Shown here: one piece after another, positions 1 to 33,900 of the stretch | How the letters are laid out: the number at the start of each line of letters is the position of its first letter | Position numbering within the stretch: the first letter of the stretch is position 1 | Assembly (NCBI RefSeq): GCF_018320785.1 | Contig: NC_054870.1 | Coordinates: 1,675,199-1,739,198 of the forward strand | Reading direction: 5' to 3' | Length of the DNA: 64,000 bases | Origin: Cheilinus undulatus | Lineage: Eukaryota > Chordata > Actinopteri > Labriformes > Labridae | The notes under the pieces: generated by a model | What the model was told of the DNA's origin: nothing | Databases searched by the model: none | What the model saw: only the letters and a program-made list of their open reading frames with translations | Program-made: the position numbers and the translations under genes

Positions 1-58
1 TTATGGGGTATTGTGTTGAACTTTGAGGTCAAAAATGAATTTAATCCATTTAGGAATA
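1..58. mobile_element. Tc1-type terminal repeat remnant
   Basis: The first 58 bases resemble the right terminal repeat of the Tc1 copy at 55650-57130 (compare 57036-57094; shared words TTATGGGGT and AATGAATTTAAT). The rest of this copy is left of the window, in the mcmbp intron that follows exon 14. Confidence 0.6.
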
Positions 59-97
59 ATAAACAGACAGTAGATGTGAGTAAACAGCAGTCCTTAC

Positions 98-21372
<21,275 letters not shown>

Positions 21373-21961
21373 CGTGAGCCTGCAGCAAAAGTCCGAAATA
21401 CGAACAATGGTTACAACAAACCGCACTACAGCACTACTTTGTTAACTTACGCACATGGAATCATAGAAGTCAGCGCGGGAAACCCGCGTCACTGCTGAAA
21501 AATGGTAGTTCGCTTGATTTATTTACATGGACGCGCCGGAGCTGAAGGCTGGGATATTAAGTAAACATTGCCTACGTAGGGAGTTTCCATTGAGACTGAC
21601 AGTTGGTGGTGCAGTAAGTAGAACGTATTTTAAGCGTACATACACAACTTGACATAAAAATAACACGTTCGCTTAAGTTTAGTTAATTTGAAAGTAGAAA
21701 TATGACGTTCACGATCTCCAAGCCTTTAGGGGGCAGCAGTTAAGACAAACGCTTGTTTTTCTGCAACTTACTTATGACGGTCACTGGGCAGCATGGTTGA
21801 AGAAGATCTATATATCATGTGTAATTGCGACTTCGTGTGTCAGAGGCAGCCGGTGATGCTATACAGATCATTGAAACGTGTTAGCTGCTAAGGGCTGAAC
21901 GGGGAACCGGATGTACAACGTCCTCCTATGCCGGTAGTGGCTACGTGTATTTCTAAAGAAA
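21373..21961. promoter_or_regulatory. Probable bidirectional promoter mcmbp / sec23ip
   Basis: The 589 bp between the two divergent start codons must hold both 5'UTRs and promoters. The segment is noticeably richer in CG dinucleotides (for example around 21475-21540) than the surrounding AT-rich introns and carries no recognisable repeat. No TATA box stands out on either side, which fits a CpG-type housekeeping promoter. Transcription start sites cannot be placed from sequence alone. Confidence 0.6.
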
Positions 21962-24900
21962 ATGGCAGATAGGAGAAATAATGCTCCCAATACAAGTGCA
22001 AATTTACTTTTCAGCGATGCTCCGGAGTTTAACTTCAACTTGCCTTTCTTACCAGTGAGTCAGGCCTCGGGTCTGGTGGTGTTTTCGGGAGGTGAGCTAA
22101 TGGAGTTTCTGACACAGAGTATGTGTCAACATTATCGCTGTCCTTAGCAAAGCAAGCTAGTGGGTAAACCGTGAGCTAGGGGGCCTGTTATTGAGGAAAT
22201 TAAACCGTTGTAAAAACACGCTTGCTTACTGTTAAGTATTTTAATTTTCTTCTGCACTCAAACTATCTCAGATGCTTCTTGGTAAAAATTAATCGCTTGT
22301 TAAATGAACAACTGGAACGGAAACAGTAGGTTTATTTATACGCCAAGAACACTGAATTAATTTTCTTCAGTGAATGTTTTTATTATTTTGTCGTTTTGAT
22401 TGAAAGTAACTGTTACCTGTTAACTGTTATAGTTATTATTGTTGTTTTAATTCACAACAAATAAATATGCAGTTCTCGCCACATACACAATCATCTATTT
22501 TGTGATTTTTCTTCTCAAAGCTTTTAGTTGTAATCATCATATGATGACCCCCCCCCTTTTTTTTTGGATAAAAAGTGTCATTTTTAATTGTCCAACCTGA
22601 AACTGGTGGTAAAGCTTTTAACTGTACAATTAAAAAAGGCTGTTTCTTCTATGTGCTGTGAATTTCCTCTTCTGATGCTCTAAGTCACACAGGACAGTCA
22701 TACAGAACAGTCATGTTTGCTCCTGCAAGTAAGACAGAGGGATAAGTGTTCACCACTTGTTAAAAACACACAAATTAGACATTACCGCACTAAAAGCATA
22801 GACCCAGATCTGTGACGTTGAAACTTGATAGATGTATTTGTCCCTGCATAAAGCCATACACCAAAGAGAAAAATTTAATCCTTAGTATTGGCCCTTCTCT
22901 AAGGCAGGGGTGTCAAACTCAACCACAGCAGGGGCCGAAATCTGAATTTAGGTCAAACCTGAGGGCCCAACATGGTCAACATTTATCCATAAACTAAAAA
23001 CCTTATTTTTAATTCATTAAGGGGAAAAAACTAATGATAGATGCTCTTGAGATTTTAAAAAAAGTCAAAATGATAAGTTTAAAGGCTCAAAATCTGAGAT
23101 GAAAAGTCAAAATATTAGTTAAATTGACCAGAACACAAAATCTATAGTCAAAATAATGTTTTCAAAAGGCAAATATATGAGATAGAAAGTAAAAAGCCAT
23201 GAGTTTAGAGGTCAAAATACAAAATCATGATTTTTAAAGGTCGAAATATGGGATTACAAATCAAAATTAGGAGTTGAAAATGTCACAATATGAGATTAAA
23301 AAAACAAAACAAAACAATAGTCAAAATGCTAATTTTAAGTCAGAATTTTCCTATGCAAATTGAAAATATTAACTGAAAACATAACTTAATTTCTCTCCCT
23401 CATTCCTTACTTTCTATCTCGTTATTTTTGCTCTTTACTTTTTCAAATTTTAATGACTAAACAAACAATATTTTAAATCTTTAAGGTTAAATTCTCATTT
23501 CTATACAGGAGGAAATCTGCAGACCTCAGACCTGCGGGTCAGTTCTAACTAGAATATGATATGATCTTGTGGGCGGGGTAAAACTGCACCACGGCCAGAT
23601 TTGGCCCCAAGGCCTTGAGTTTGACACCCCTGCCCTAAGTTGTACCTTTAAACTTATGTAACTGCTTTTAGGACATTTTTTCAACCCAGTACTTATGTTC
23701 TTATGTTTTGTACATCTTCTGGCATGTGCTTCTGAAAATGTTTAGAATAAACGTTTTTTACAGTCATGGTTGGGATTTTAATTCCCCAGTCACTGTTCTG
23801 TTTAGTTTGTGTCAAAACCCCCAACACTTCTTAACCTGTCACTTGCAGATTAAATTATAACTCATGTTTCAAAGGTAAATGTTTTATTCTTTTGTAATTT
23901 ATTAGATGATTCCACTGATGTTGGAGAAGAAGACAGCTTTCTTGGTCAGAACTCTGAAAATGGATCAGCCCCATCGACAGTGAACTACTTTGCTAGCTCT
24001 GTAACCAGCAGTGATCCATTTGCTTCCATCGGTCAGCCATGCCCACCGCCTGCCCTGTCAACAGTGCCAACAACAACAGTCCCAGGTTCTGTCCCAGGTA
24101 GTCTCGGGACAGCTCCGTTGCCAACTCCAGGCTTGAATATGGTTCCTTCTTCTTCTACATTTGCCAGTACGGTTTACCAGAGTCCCATAGGGCACCACAC
24201 TGCTCCACCCACCACAGGGACGCCACCACCTCCCCAGATGCAGCCACAGAGTCATAATCCATACCGACACACCCCCACTTCCAGCAGAGCTAGCCCTTAT
24301 ATTCCAGCACCAGAGATCCTGCAACAAACGCACACACCTCATCAGAATCCATACGCTTTGAGCTCCCCACCGCAGACATTCCCATCGCCAGGAAACACAA
24401 AGGTAAATATATCAGGGTCAATATGTATGATTGACTCATCAAACTGATGAAATGAACTGAGTTTATCCTTCTTCTTGTATGCTCTTCTTACAGATTCAAA
24501 CACCTCCAGCTCCAGCCTCTGTTGCTGGAGCAATAGTTCCTTCTGGTCCCATGATGCCGTACAACTACAGTGTATATGAGGCCATTCAGCCTCACTGGTT
24601 CTACTGCAAACAAGTGGAATCAAAGAGCGTCTGGCTTCCTTTCAGTTTTATTGATTCCCTTCAGCTAGAGGAGACGTATAACTCAGGTGAAGCATGCATG
24701 CTGTGTGACGTTTTCTATCTGGAGACTTTAAGTCATCTAGTATCTAACAGTTCAGGTAAACTGTGACCATCTCTAACTGCTGTTTGTCTTTATAGTTCAG
24801 CCAGACCCGGAAAATGTGGTTGTCCGTACAGATGGAGGGCGATACGATGTGCAGCTATACGACCGAATACGAACTGCCGTGTTCTGGGAGGAGGAGCCAA

Positions 24901-27900
24901 CGGAGGTCCGGCGCTGCTCATGGTTCTACAAAGGGGACACAGACAGTCGCTTTATTCCTTACTCTGAGGAATTTAGTGAAAAGCTTGAGGTACTTTTCAC
25001 TGCAAAAAGATACTGACATGACTTGTTCCAGCTGTGCATGGACTTGTGCAATGGTGTATTTTTTATATGGTTCTACCTGCTGGTTTTTTAATTTAGGCAG
25101 AATATAAGAAGGCTGTGTCTACTAACCAGTGGCACCGTAGACTGGAGTTCCCGTCTGGAGAGACCATTGTCATGCACAATCCAAAGGTAAACCATGCAGG
25201 TTTATTCCGGTTTTGTGATGGTCGATTCCCTTAGCCTGACTTGAGGAGTTCTGCTTCCCTCTTTAGGTTATTGTGCAGTTTCAGCCCTCCTCCATGCCAG
25301 ATGAGTGGGGCACAACTCAGGACGGACAGACCCGGCCCAGAGTGGTGAAGAGGGGGATTGATGATGACCATGACGAAGTACCTGATGGTAGATATGTTCC
25401 CTTACACCCAAGTTGATTGAGAATACATTCATAGATCTTTGATAAAAACAGACAGCTCACATATTCCCAGAGTATGTTTCAGAGGTGTCTCAAAGTCAGA
25501 TGGTATTTTTAGAAAAGACAATGATGTCTCTTGATGAACTAAAAGCAATTAGCATTTCAATATGTGATTGTAAAAATAGTCAGTCTAATCAATTAGCTGG
25601 ATGTCGGCACAACAAAAGAGACACCCTTAGATCAGTGACCTCTGTAAAATCATTCTTATCTTTTGTCAGGTGAGCTACCCAAGGTGGACCATCTTGTGTT
25701 TATGGTTCATGGTATTGGTCCAGTGTGTGATCTGAGGTTTAGGAGCATGGTCGAGTGTGGTAAGCAGCATTTAATCATGCCATTTACCAGTACTGATATA
25801 CTGTCCATGCTGCTATCCTTTAAGTAAACTCTACATGTCCTTGTGCTTTCAGTGGATGACTTCCGAAGTGTATCACTGAAGCTGCTGAACAGTCACTTTA
25901 AAAAACACCTGGACAAACACAGCATCAGTAGGGTGGAGTTCCTCCCTGTCCAGTGGCACACAGCTCTACATGGGGATGCGACAGGAGTGGACAGGTGAGG
26001 AGTGTCATGTTTACACTGACTGTGGACCTCTGGTAGATTTAGATATAAAGATCATCACATTTGGTATCAGTTTTTTTTTAAAAATCTGTGTTTATTAGTA
26101 GAACTAGAAGTGATCATACACTCATTGGCCACTTTATTAGGTATACCTGTTCAATCGCTTGTTAGTGAAAACATATTAACATGGCAGTAACTAATGCATT
26201 AGCTAAGTCTTTCACAATCTGCTGATCTGCTTGGATTTTCATACACAACCACGTCTAGGGTTCACAGAGAATAGCCTAAAAGACTGAAAACATCCACTGA
26301 GGAGCATTTCTCTTGGTTAAAACATCTTGTTGAGCCCATCAGAGAATATCCAGATTGATTGGAGCTGATACAAATACAACAGTAACTCAAATAACTGCTC
26401 ACTACAACAGAGTTAGCAGAGGAGCATCTCTGAACACTCTGATGACTAGATCTTCAGATCTGCCAAGATCTGCCTCATAGATGCTGACAAATCTGCAGCA
26501 ACTGTGTGATGCTGTTGTGTCAATATGGACCAAAATCTCCAAGGAATGTTTCCAGAAACTTCTAGCTGCAAAGTTTTTGCAGTTATGAAGGCAAAAGGCA
26601 TTCCAGCCTGGTACTAGCAGGATGTACCTAATAAAGTGGCCAGTGAATGTGTGTATACAAATAAACATTAATTTCATAACATTTCTGAAAGGTGTTCTGA
26701 GTACCATTTGTTAAAGCACATAAATATTATTTTATGTACTTTTTTCCCTCATGTAACATTTTTCATTTAGGATTACTTAACTTGTATCAGACTAATCCAA
26801 TTAGTGTGACTCCACTTACTTGGGACTATAATATAATAAAAAATCAGTTCTTTGTTAGCCTTAAAAACATTTCTTTTGTTGTGATCTATATATTTAAAAT
26901 GCGCTTTACCTTTGTTTATAAAACCAACGTTTGTTCTTCTCTGGCATTGTACAATGGAAGGGAAGGTATCTTGTTATTTCCCTCTTCTCTGGAGTTTGCA
27001 GTACTCAGGAGTATCTGTTAATAACTGCTCTCAAGTAGGGCTGGGCAAGTAATCACAAATTAGGTTAAATAACAATATGGCCTGCTGAAATTTACAAATC
27101 ACAGAAGGTGAAATATTTCTTTAACTTGAAACGTGATAAAAATACCAGTTTAATATATTCATTTATTGCAGCAGGAGAGATTTTATGCAAATTATGCAAA
27201 CGTTAAAGTGTTGTTTTTAGGATAGTTTACAAAAATCCTCTTTTTCTTGTTTTATGTATTTTTCTTAATCAAAACAAGTGCCATAAAAATCATAATCCCC
27301 TACGATAAAGCAGTTGTTAACAAATTTGCAATATGAGCAAAAATAATTGCAATTATATATTTTTTTAATTGGTCTGCCCTAGTTTATTCTAACTTGTATT
27401 GGATGAACCTTAGTGTTAGTTCACAGTCATAGCCTCAGCCACAATCAGCTGATACCAATTATCGCCTCCCAGCTCCCACAGTCAGTCACAGCTCTTTCTC
27501 TCAACACAGTGGTCCATTTAAATATGACATACTTCTCATTAATCCCTGCTTGCATTAACGCTGATACACCATGCTGCTGCTGCTGGCAAAGCTTCACCTC
27601 CTCCACCCCAGCCTCCTCCTTTATAGCTTAAAGCTCATTGCACCCTCATATTCAGATTCATGCTACTATGGATGAATTGCTTCTGAAATAATTTAATTGT
27701 TCTCAATATGTATTTTCATAAATGTATCGATCCATGTGGGGGTTTCTAGCTATGGCTCCCTGGAAAGTCAAAACATGCTGATTGATTAACCCAGGAAGCA
27801 TCTTTCCATCTTTCCGATCTGTTTTATAATAAAATAGTTTAATGTATGATGAGTATTCTTGACTGATTGTAGGTTATCATATAGAATGATTTACTGCTTG

Positions 27901-30900
27901 AATTAATTGAAAAATATGTACGATGAGGAACCTGATAATAATCACATATTAAATCGCAATATTGGGGGGAAAACAACCACAATTAGATTATTTTTGCATA
28001 TCGTTCCCCCAGAAAACCTAATAAAAAGGGAAACTTTTTTGCCCTTTTTCACAATTTTTGCCACTTTTCAACCATTTAAGCTACCTTTTGCCACTAAATA
28101 CCACCTTTTTCCTACTTTTTTACCTCTTTTGACACTTTTTGCAACTTTTTACCCATTTTTGCCACTTTTATCCCATTTTTGCCCCTTTCACATTTCTTCT
28201 CCCAATTTTTACCCATTTAAGCTATCTCTTGTCATTAAATACCACTTTTTTTCTAGATTTTGCACATTTTTGCAACTTCTTGTTGCCACTTTTATCACAT
28301 TTTTCCCCTTTTCCCCATTTTTGTTGCCATTTTTCATCCATTTAAGGCTACCTGTTGCCATGAAATACCACTTGCTTCTTCTTTTTTGCCCTTTTTGCCA
28401 CTATATCTCATTTTTGCCCTTTTTCACCACTTTTCAATCATTTCAGCTGCCTGTTGCTACTAAATACCACTTGTTTCCTCTTTTTACCCATTTTTGCCAC
28501 CCTCGACTGCTATTTGCCCTTTTTAGTCACTTTTCACACATTTTTTGCCACCATTTTATGTCACCTATAACTCATTTTTTGTCTTTGACTTTCTGACCCC
28601 TTTTCTACTTTTCGTCCAAATTCTCACTCCTTTTCACCCGTTTTTGTTGCTTTTTGACCATTTTTGTCACCTTTAACTCTTGTTATTGTACTTCAAGCTG
28701 TTTTTGTTTCACCTCTTCGGTTGTGGCCCTTGTAGAGGTATTTTTCTACAATTTTGCTCTTTGGTTTAGCAGGGTTGAATAACACTGGTTTAGCAGGTCA
28801 AGGTTGTACCTGTCACCAGAAGCTTGTGAAAGGTTAAGTAACTGTCCAATATTTATGGTGGAAAACAGCCCTGATGTGTGAGGATTGGAAAAATAATGTA
28901 TTGTTAAAAGACCTTTATTTAGCTACAAGCCTGATGTTTTTTAATCCTGTAATAATATCTCACAGCAGTAGAATCTTGTGGCAGAGGGAAAAATCAGTGT
29001 CTTATCTACTGGATGTCAGATTCACATGTAATTCAGTTTGTTCCTTTTGTTAGGACACAGAATATCACCAGCTGTGTCATTTCATTTTGGTAAAATAATT
29101 TTTTACTCTTCCTTGTTTTGTGTAGGAGGATAAAAAAGATCACCTTACCCAGCACTGGACGTTTACGTCACTTTACAAACGAGACTTTGTTGGATGTGCT
29201 CTTCTACAACAGTCCCACCTACTGCCAGACCATCATGGACACAGTTGCTCAAGAGATTAACAGACTTCATGCCTTGTTCATGACGAGGAACCCAGAGTAC
29301 AGAGGAAGTGTTTCAGTTGCAGGGCACAGCTTAGGTAAATTACCTGGTCGATAACCTCTACCTGTGCCTTTTCCCCTTGCTTTCCAGCTAGATTGGATTG
29401 TTGGTCTTTTTTTGTTTCTGCAGGCTCCTTGATTCTATTTGACCTGTTGTCAAATCAGAAGAACAGCTCCGTGCCCATGCCTATGACAGCAGCTGCTAAT
29501 GGTGACACCCAGAAGGTCTTTTACTAGTTATTAAACATACACAGTAACACATAACCTCTCATCTTGATTACCAGTTAAAACATTGTTTTCATTTCCCCTC
29601 TGTAAGGGATATTTACCCCTTACATAATTTGTCCATGTCTATGTGTTCCTGTAAAGCGTCCTTGGGTTTTTTGAAAGGCGCTATATAAATTCAAGATATA
29701 ATTATTATTATTATTATTATATGTGCAATAACAGGTCATATTTGCCTAAGGGTGCTTGGGCTGATTCTATATCCTTCCTCTACATCAGGTGGCCATCCCT
29801 GCTGCACAGGGAAATGATGTTTCTCATCAAGCTGTGGAAGAAGATGGGGAGGAGTTTAAGGATCTGTCGGCCATACTGGAACATCTGGGCTTGTCTGAGT
29901 ATAAGAGCACCTTTGATGATGAGAAGATTGACATGGAGTCTTTTGTGAGAATGAAAACTGCTTTAATTTTTGATAAAATCAGAAGTTTTAAAAAATGTAT
30001 TTAATATTTAAAAATGTGTATACATATAAGTGGGCCTAGGGCATTTTTTGTTATACATATTCATGTATCTTTTTTTTCTTCCTGTTTCTTGTATACCATT
30101 TATATCAGGGGTGTCAAACTCAATCCCAGCAGGGGCCAGATTCTGGATTCAGGTCTAACCTGGGGGCCTAACGGGGTCACCTTTTTAACCAGAAACTGTC
30201 AACCTCATTTCACCAGTAATAAAATATGGCAAAAATTAGCACTGATGAATGATTTTGACATTTAAAAAGTTGAAAAGATAAATTTAAAGGCTCAATCTAA
30301 GAAAAGTAAATTTATCAGTTCAAAAAGGTCAAAACATGAAATTGAAATTGAAAAAATAAAATGTTTCGTGAAGGCAAATATATTAGAAAGAAAGTCAAAA
30401 TCATGAGTTTAAAAGGTCAAAATATGAAATAAAATGTATAATCATGTAATTAAAAGTCAAAATGTGATTCAGAATTTTACATTGTAAGTCTAAAAGGTCA
30501 AACTATGGGATTATGAAGTCAAAGTTAGGAGTTGAAATTATGAGAAAATGATTGGTTTAAAGGTCAAAATATGAATTTAAATTTAGAATTATCAATCCTA
30601 AAGCTCATTATATAATATGAAAAGTCAAAATTATGAGTTGAAATGCTCAAAGAATGAAATTAAAAGTCAAAATCCTAAATTTGAGTCCTAATTGTGAGAT
30701 GGAAAATTGAGAATGTGAAATTAAAACACAAATTAATTTTCCTCCCATATTTCTGACTTCTTATCTAATTATTTTTACTCCTTACTTTTTCAGATTTTGT
30801 GACTTAAGGATTTCTTAAATCATCAAGGATAAGTTCACATTTTTATACTTGAGGAAATCTGCAGACCTCAGACTGATGGGCCAGTTAGAACAGAAATATG

Positions 30901-33900
30901 AGATCATCTTGTGGGCCAGATTTAACTGTTCCACGGGTTGGATTCGGCCCCCAGGCCTTGAGTTTGACACCTGTGATTTATATCCTTACATTTTGAAACT
31001 ATGGCAAGTAAAAGGCAGATATCTGCACTACAGTCTGGAAAATTTTCTACTGTTTATCACGTTTAGATAGTTTATGATCAGGATCATGGTTGTATGGCCT
31101 GGCTGTGGTTAGAATCTCTTTTTACCAGGCTTGATGAATCCTGATACAGAATTAAACACAGAGACATTTACTTTATCCCTTTAAAAACATCAGACATTTA
31201 CAGTTTATATAACCCAAACTGTCCCATTCTAGTTATTTTGAACCTCCAGAAGCTTCACCTCTGTTACCTGTCATTAGTGTTTCATAGCACAGATCGGTTC
31301 TCTTGTGTTACATTAAATATATTTACACTTTTAAAAAGTTTTCTTTTATTTTGGACTTGATAAATTATACGTAAAGTAAAGACTGGGCTTGTTGGCAGCT
31401 TGATTAACCTCCTTTCAGGCTCAGTTGGGATTTTAGATTCTTGTATCAGTTTCAGATCAGCTCTAGTTGGTGGCCAATGAAAGGCCAGCAGTGTTGGATT
31501 CATGTGTGCAGAAAATGAGGTGGTTAAAGTCCAGAGCAGTGATACTCAACGTGTGGCTCTGGAGCTACATGTGTCCCTTTGTGATGATTTGTGGCTCTTT
31601 TATGTCTTATTTGAAATATTATTCCCCCAGAAAAACTTAAAAAAGGAAACTTTGACCTCAGAAATGATTTATTGCAAGTCACATTAATCACTTTGTTACA
31701 GTAGGCTTTAAGTGTCAACCTTTATTACTTTCTATAAACTTCCATTGCCCTTATTTGCAATTTTTTGCCCCTTTTTCCATTTTTTGCAGCTATTTAATCC
31801 ATTGTTACTGCTTTAAGTCCAATTTTGCCACTTATTTTTGCATTTTTTGCCCATTTTGGCACTATTATCCAGTTTTTGACTCTTTTATTCTGCTTTTTAC
31901 TATTTTTGCCACTTTTCACCCATTTAAGCTGGCTTTTGCCATAAAATGCCACTTTTCTCCTAATTTTTACCACTCTTTGCTGCTTTTCTGCCCATTCTAA
32001 CACCTTTTGCTGCCTTTTGCCCAATTTAATCATTTTTCACTCATTTTTTGTCATGTTTTTGACACTTTTTGACCATTCTTACCACTTGTAACTATTTTTT
32101 TGTCACTTCTCACACAAATTTTTCCACTTTCTGCCCTTTTTGCCACATTTTTTCTCCCCATTTCCCCATAACCCTAACCCATTTTTTTGGTTTTTAATGC
32201 ACACTTTTTGCCCTTCTATTGATGCTTTTTGACCATTTTGCCCCCTTTAACTTATTTTTATTGCCACTTTAACCCATTTTTGCCACTTTTCATTACTTAG
32301 ATTCTGGCTCTTGCAAAGGTATTTTTCAGCAATTTGGCTCTTTGGTTGAGCAGGGTTGAGTAACGCTGGTCTAGAGGAATATTCCCAAAGGTGCTGTATT
32401 TTGTTACTTGAGGTGTAAAAGCATTGTTATTCTTCACATCACTTTTATCCGTTTTTCTTTAACACGTATTCATGTTCTTTCAGCTTATGTGCACGATTGA
32501 GGACCTGAAAGAGATGGGAATCCCACTCGGCCCCAGGAAAAAGATTGCCAAGTTTGTCAAAGAAAGACTGAATAAGCAGGTATGTGAGTCCCCTTAATAC
32601 CTCTGAGGCTTGCAGCTTGTTGGAGATGAATTTCATCGTGTCAATTTTCTCTGTTTCATGTGCAAAGGCTGCTAGTCAGGCATCCCAGGAGAAGAAAGCA
32701 GAGGTCAAAGAGGCCAGTCAGGCTGTGGCACAAGCAGCTGAAGCTCTTCCAGATACCTCTGTGAAGAAGCTTCCTGTTGGAAACTCCTTCTCCTCAATCC
32801 ATGTCGACTACAACTACTTTGAAGTTGGCACAGGACAGGTAAACGGCACTGAGGAAACGTATTAAATTCTGAGTCTAACTTGTTTAAATTAACATTTAAT
32901 GCCTTAATGGTTTGTCCTGCAGGTGTCTGTGGTTTACCAGGCTCTGGACTTTGAGCCAGTGAATTTCTTTGCCTTGGGCTCTCCAATTGGCATGTTCCTG
33001 ACTGTCCGAGGGTTGGAAAAGATTGAAGAAACTTACCAGCTGCCTACATGCAAGGGATTCTTCAATATTTACCATCCAGTATGCATCCCTTCCAATCTTT
33101 ATATCCTAAAGCAGTAGTAAGAGTGAATTTACAGACACTCAGAAGCATGAGTTAAATTATGATTTTCTGTACATATTATTTTAATGTGCACTTATTCACA
33201 AAAGCATCATTCTTAAAGCCATTTTCTGCATAAACCTGTTTCATACTGAAAGCTCCAACAAGGACATTGGGGTTATAATGATCATGGCACCCACTGAAGA
33301 CAAAGGGACTATTTATCTCTTTGCTAATCTTGTCCTATAAATCTGTAAGTGATGTTTTCTGATTTAAAAAAACATTATCTGCTTTATCTCAGCTTTCTAA
33401 TATGCAGCCCACCCCACAGCCCTAGATATCTTTTTTTTTTTTTTTTTTTAGAAAAAGCTTAGTCTTGAGATGAAAGACCTTTTAGTTTTAGTCACATTTT
33501 AGTCATTTCTAACCCTTTTTAGTTTTAGTCTAGTTTAATCCATAAAAGTCCTCACATTTTAGTCTTAACTTTAGTCCGAGCATTTATTTTCTTGCCCTAA
33601 TCTGGTACCAAATCATGGAAGTGTGTTCTCTACACTCTGCTAAACCTGGGGTCCCTGCTCTCTACAGCTGAGAGGCAGAATAGCTATAGCTGCATTGTTT
33701 TCTGACAGATTTACAGTGGATTTTGAATGTCAGACAAAAATAGAATTACATTTTAGTCTAATTTTAGTCATCTTGACGAAAACAAAACTTAGTTTTTGTC
33801 AGTTTTAATCATCACAGATCTATTTTTGTTAGTCTTAGTCTAGTTTTGTCATGGAAAGAAAGGCTGTCAACGACCATTTTTAGTCATGTTTTAGTCGACA

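Noticed and set aside
22050..22060. GTGAGT donor inside sec23ip exon 1
   Set aside because: It would leave phase 0, and joining to exon 2 then reads into a stop. The GTGAGC donor at 22092 keeps the conserved DSTDVGEED frame.
22905..23632. GTCAAAATATGA-like units spaced regularly, resembling a direct-repeat array
   Set aside because: The spacing and sequence are irregular, and the block has hAT termini and a target duplication; it is not a CRISPR or satellite array.
27907..28596. A 229-codon open frame on the plus strand, the second longest in the window
   Set aside because: It translates the T-rich TTTTTGCC array of a hAT-like element into low-complexity Phe/Pro/Leu sequence with no domain, inside a sec23ip intron.
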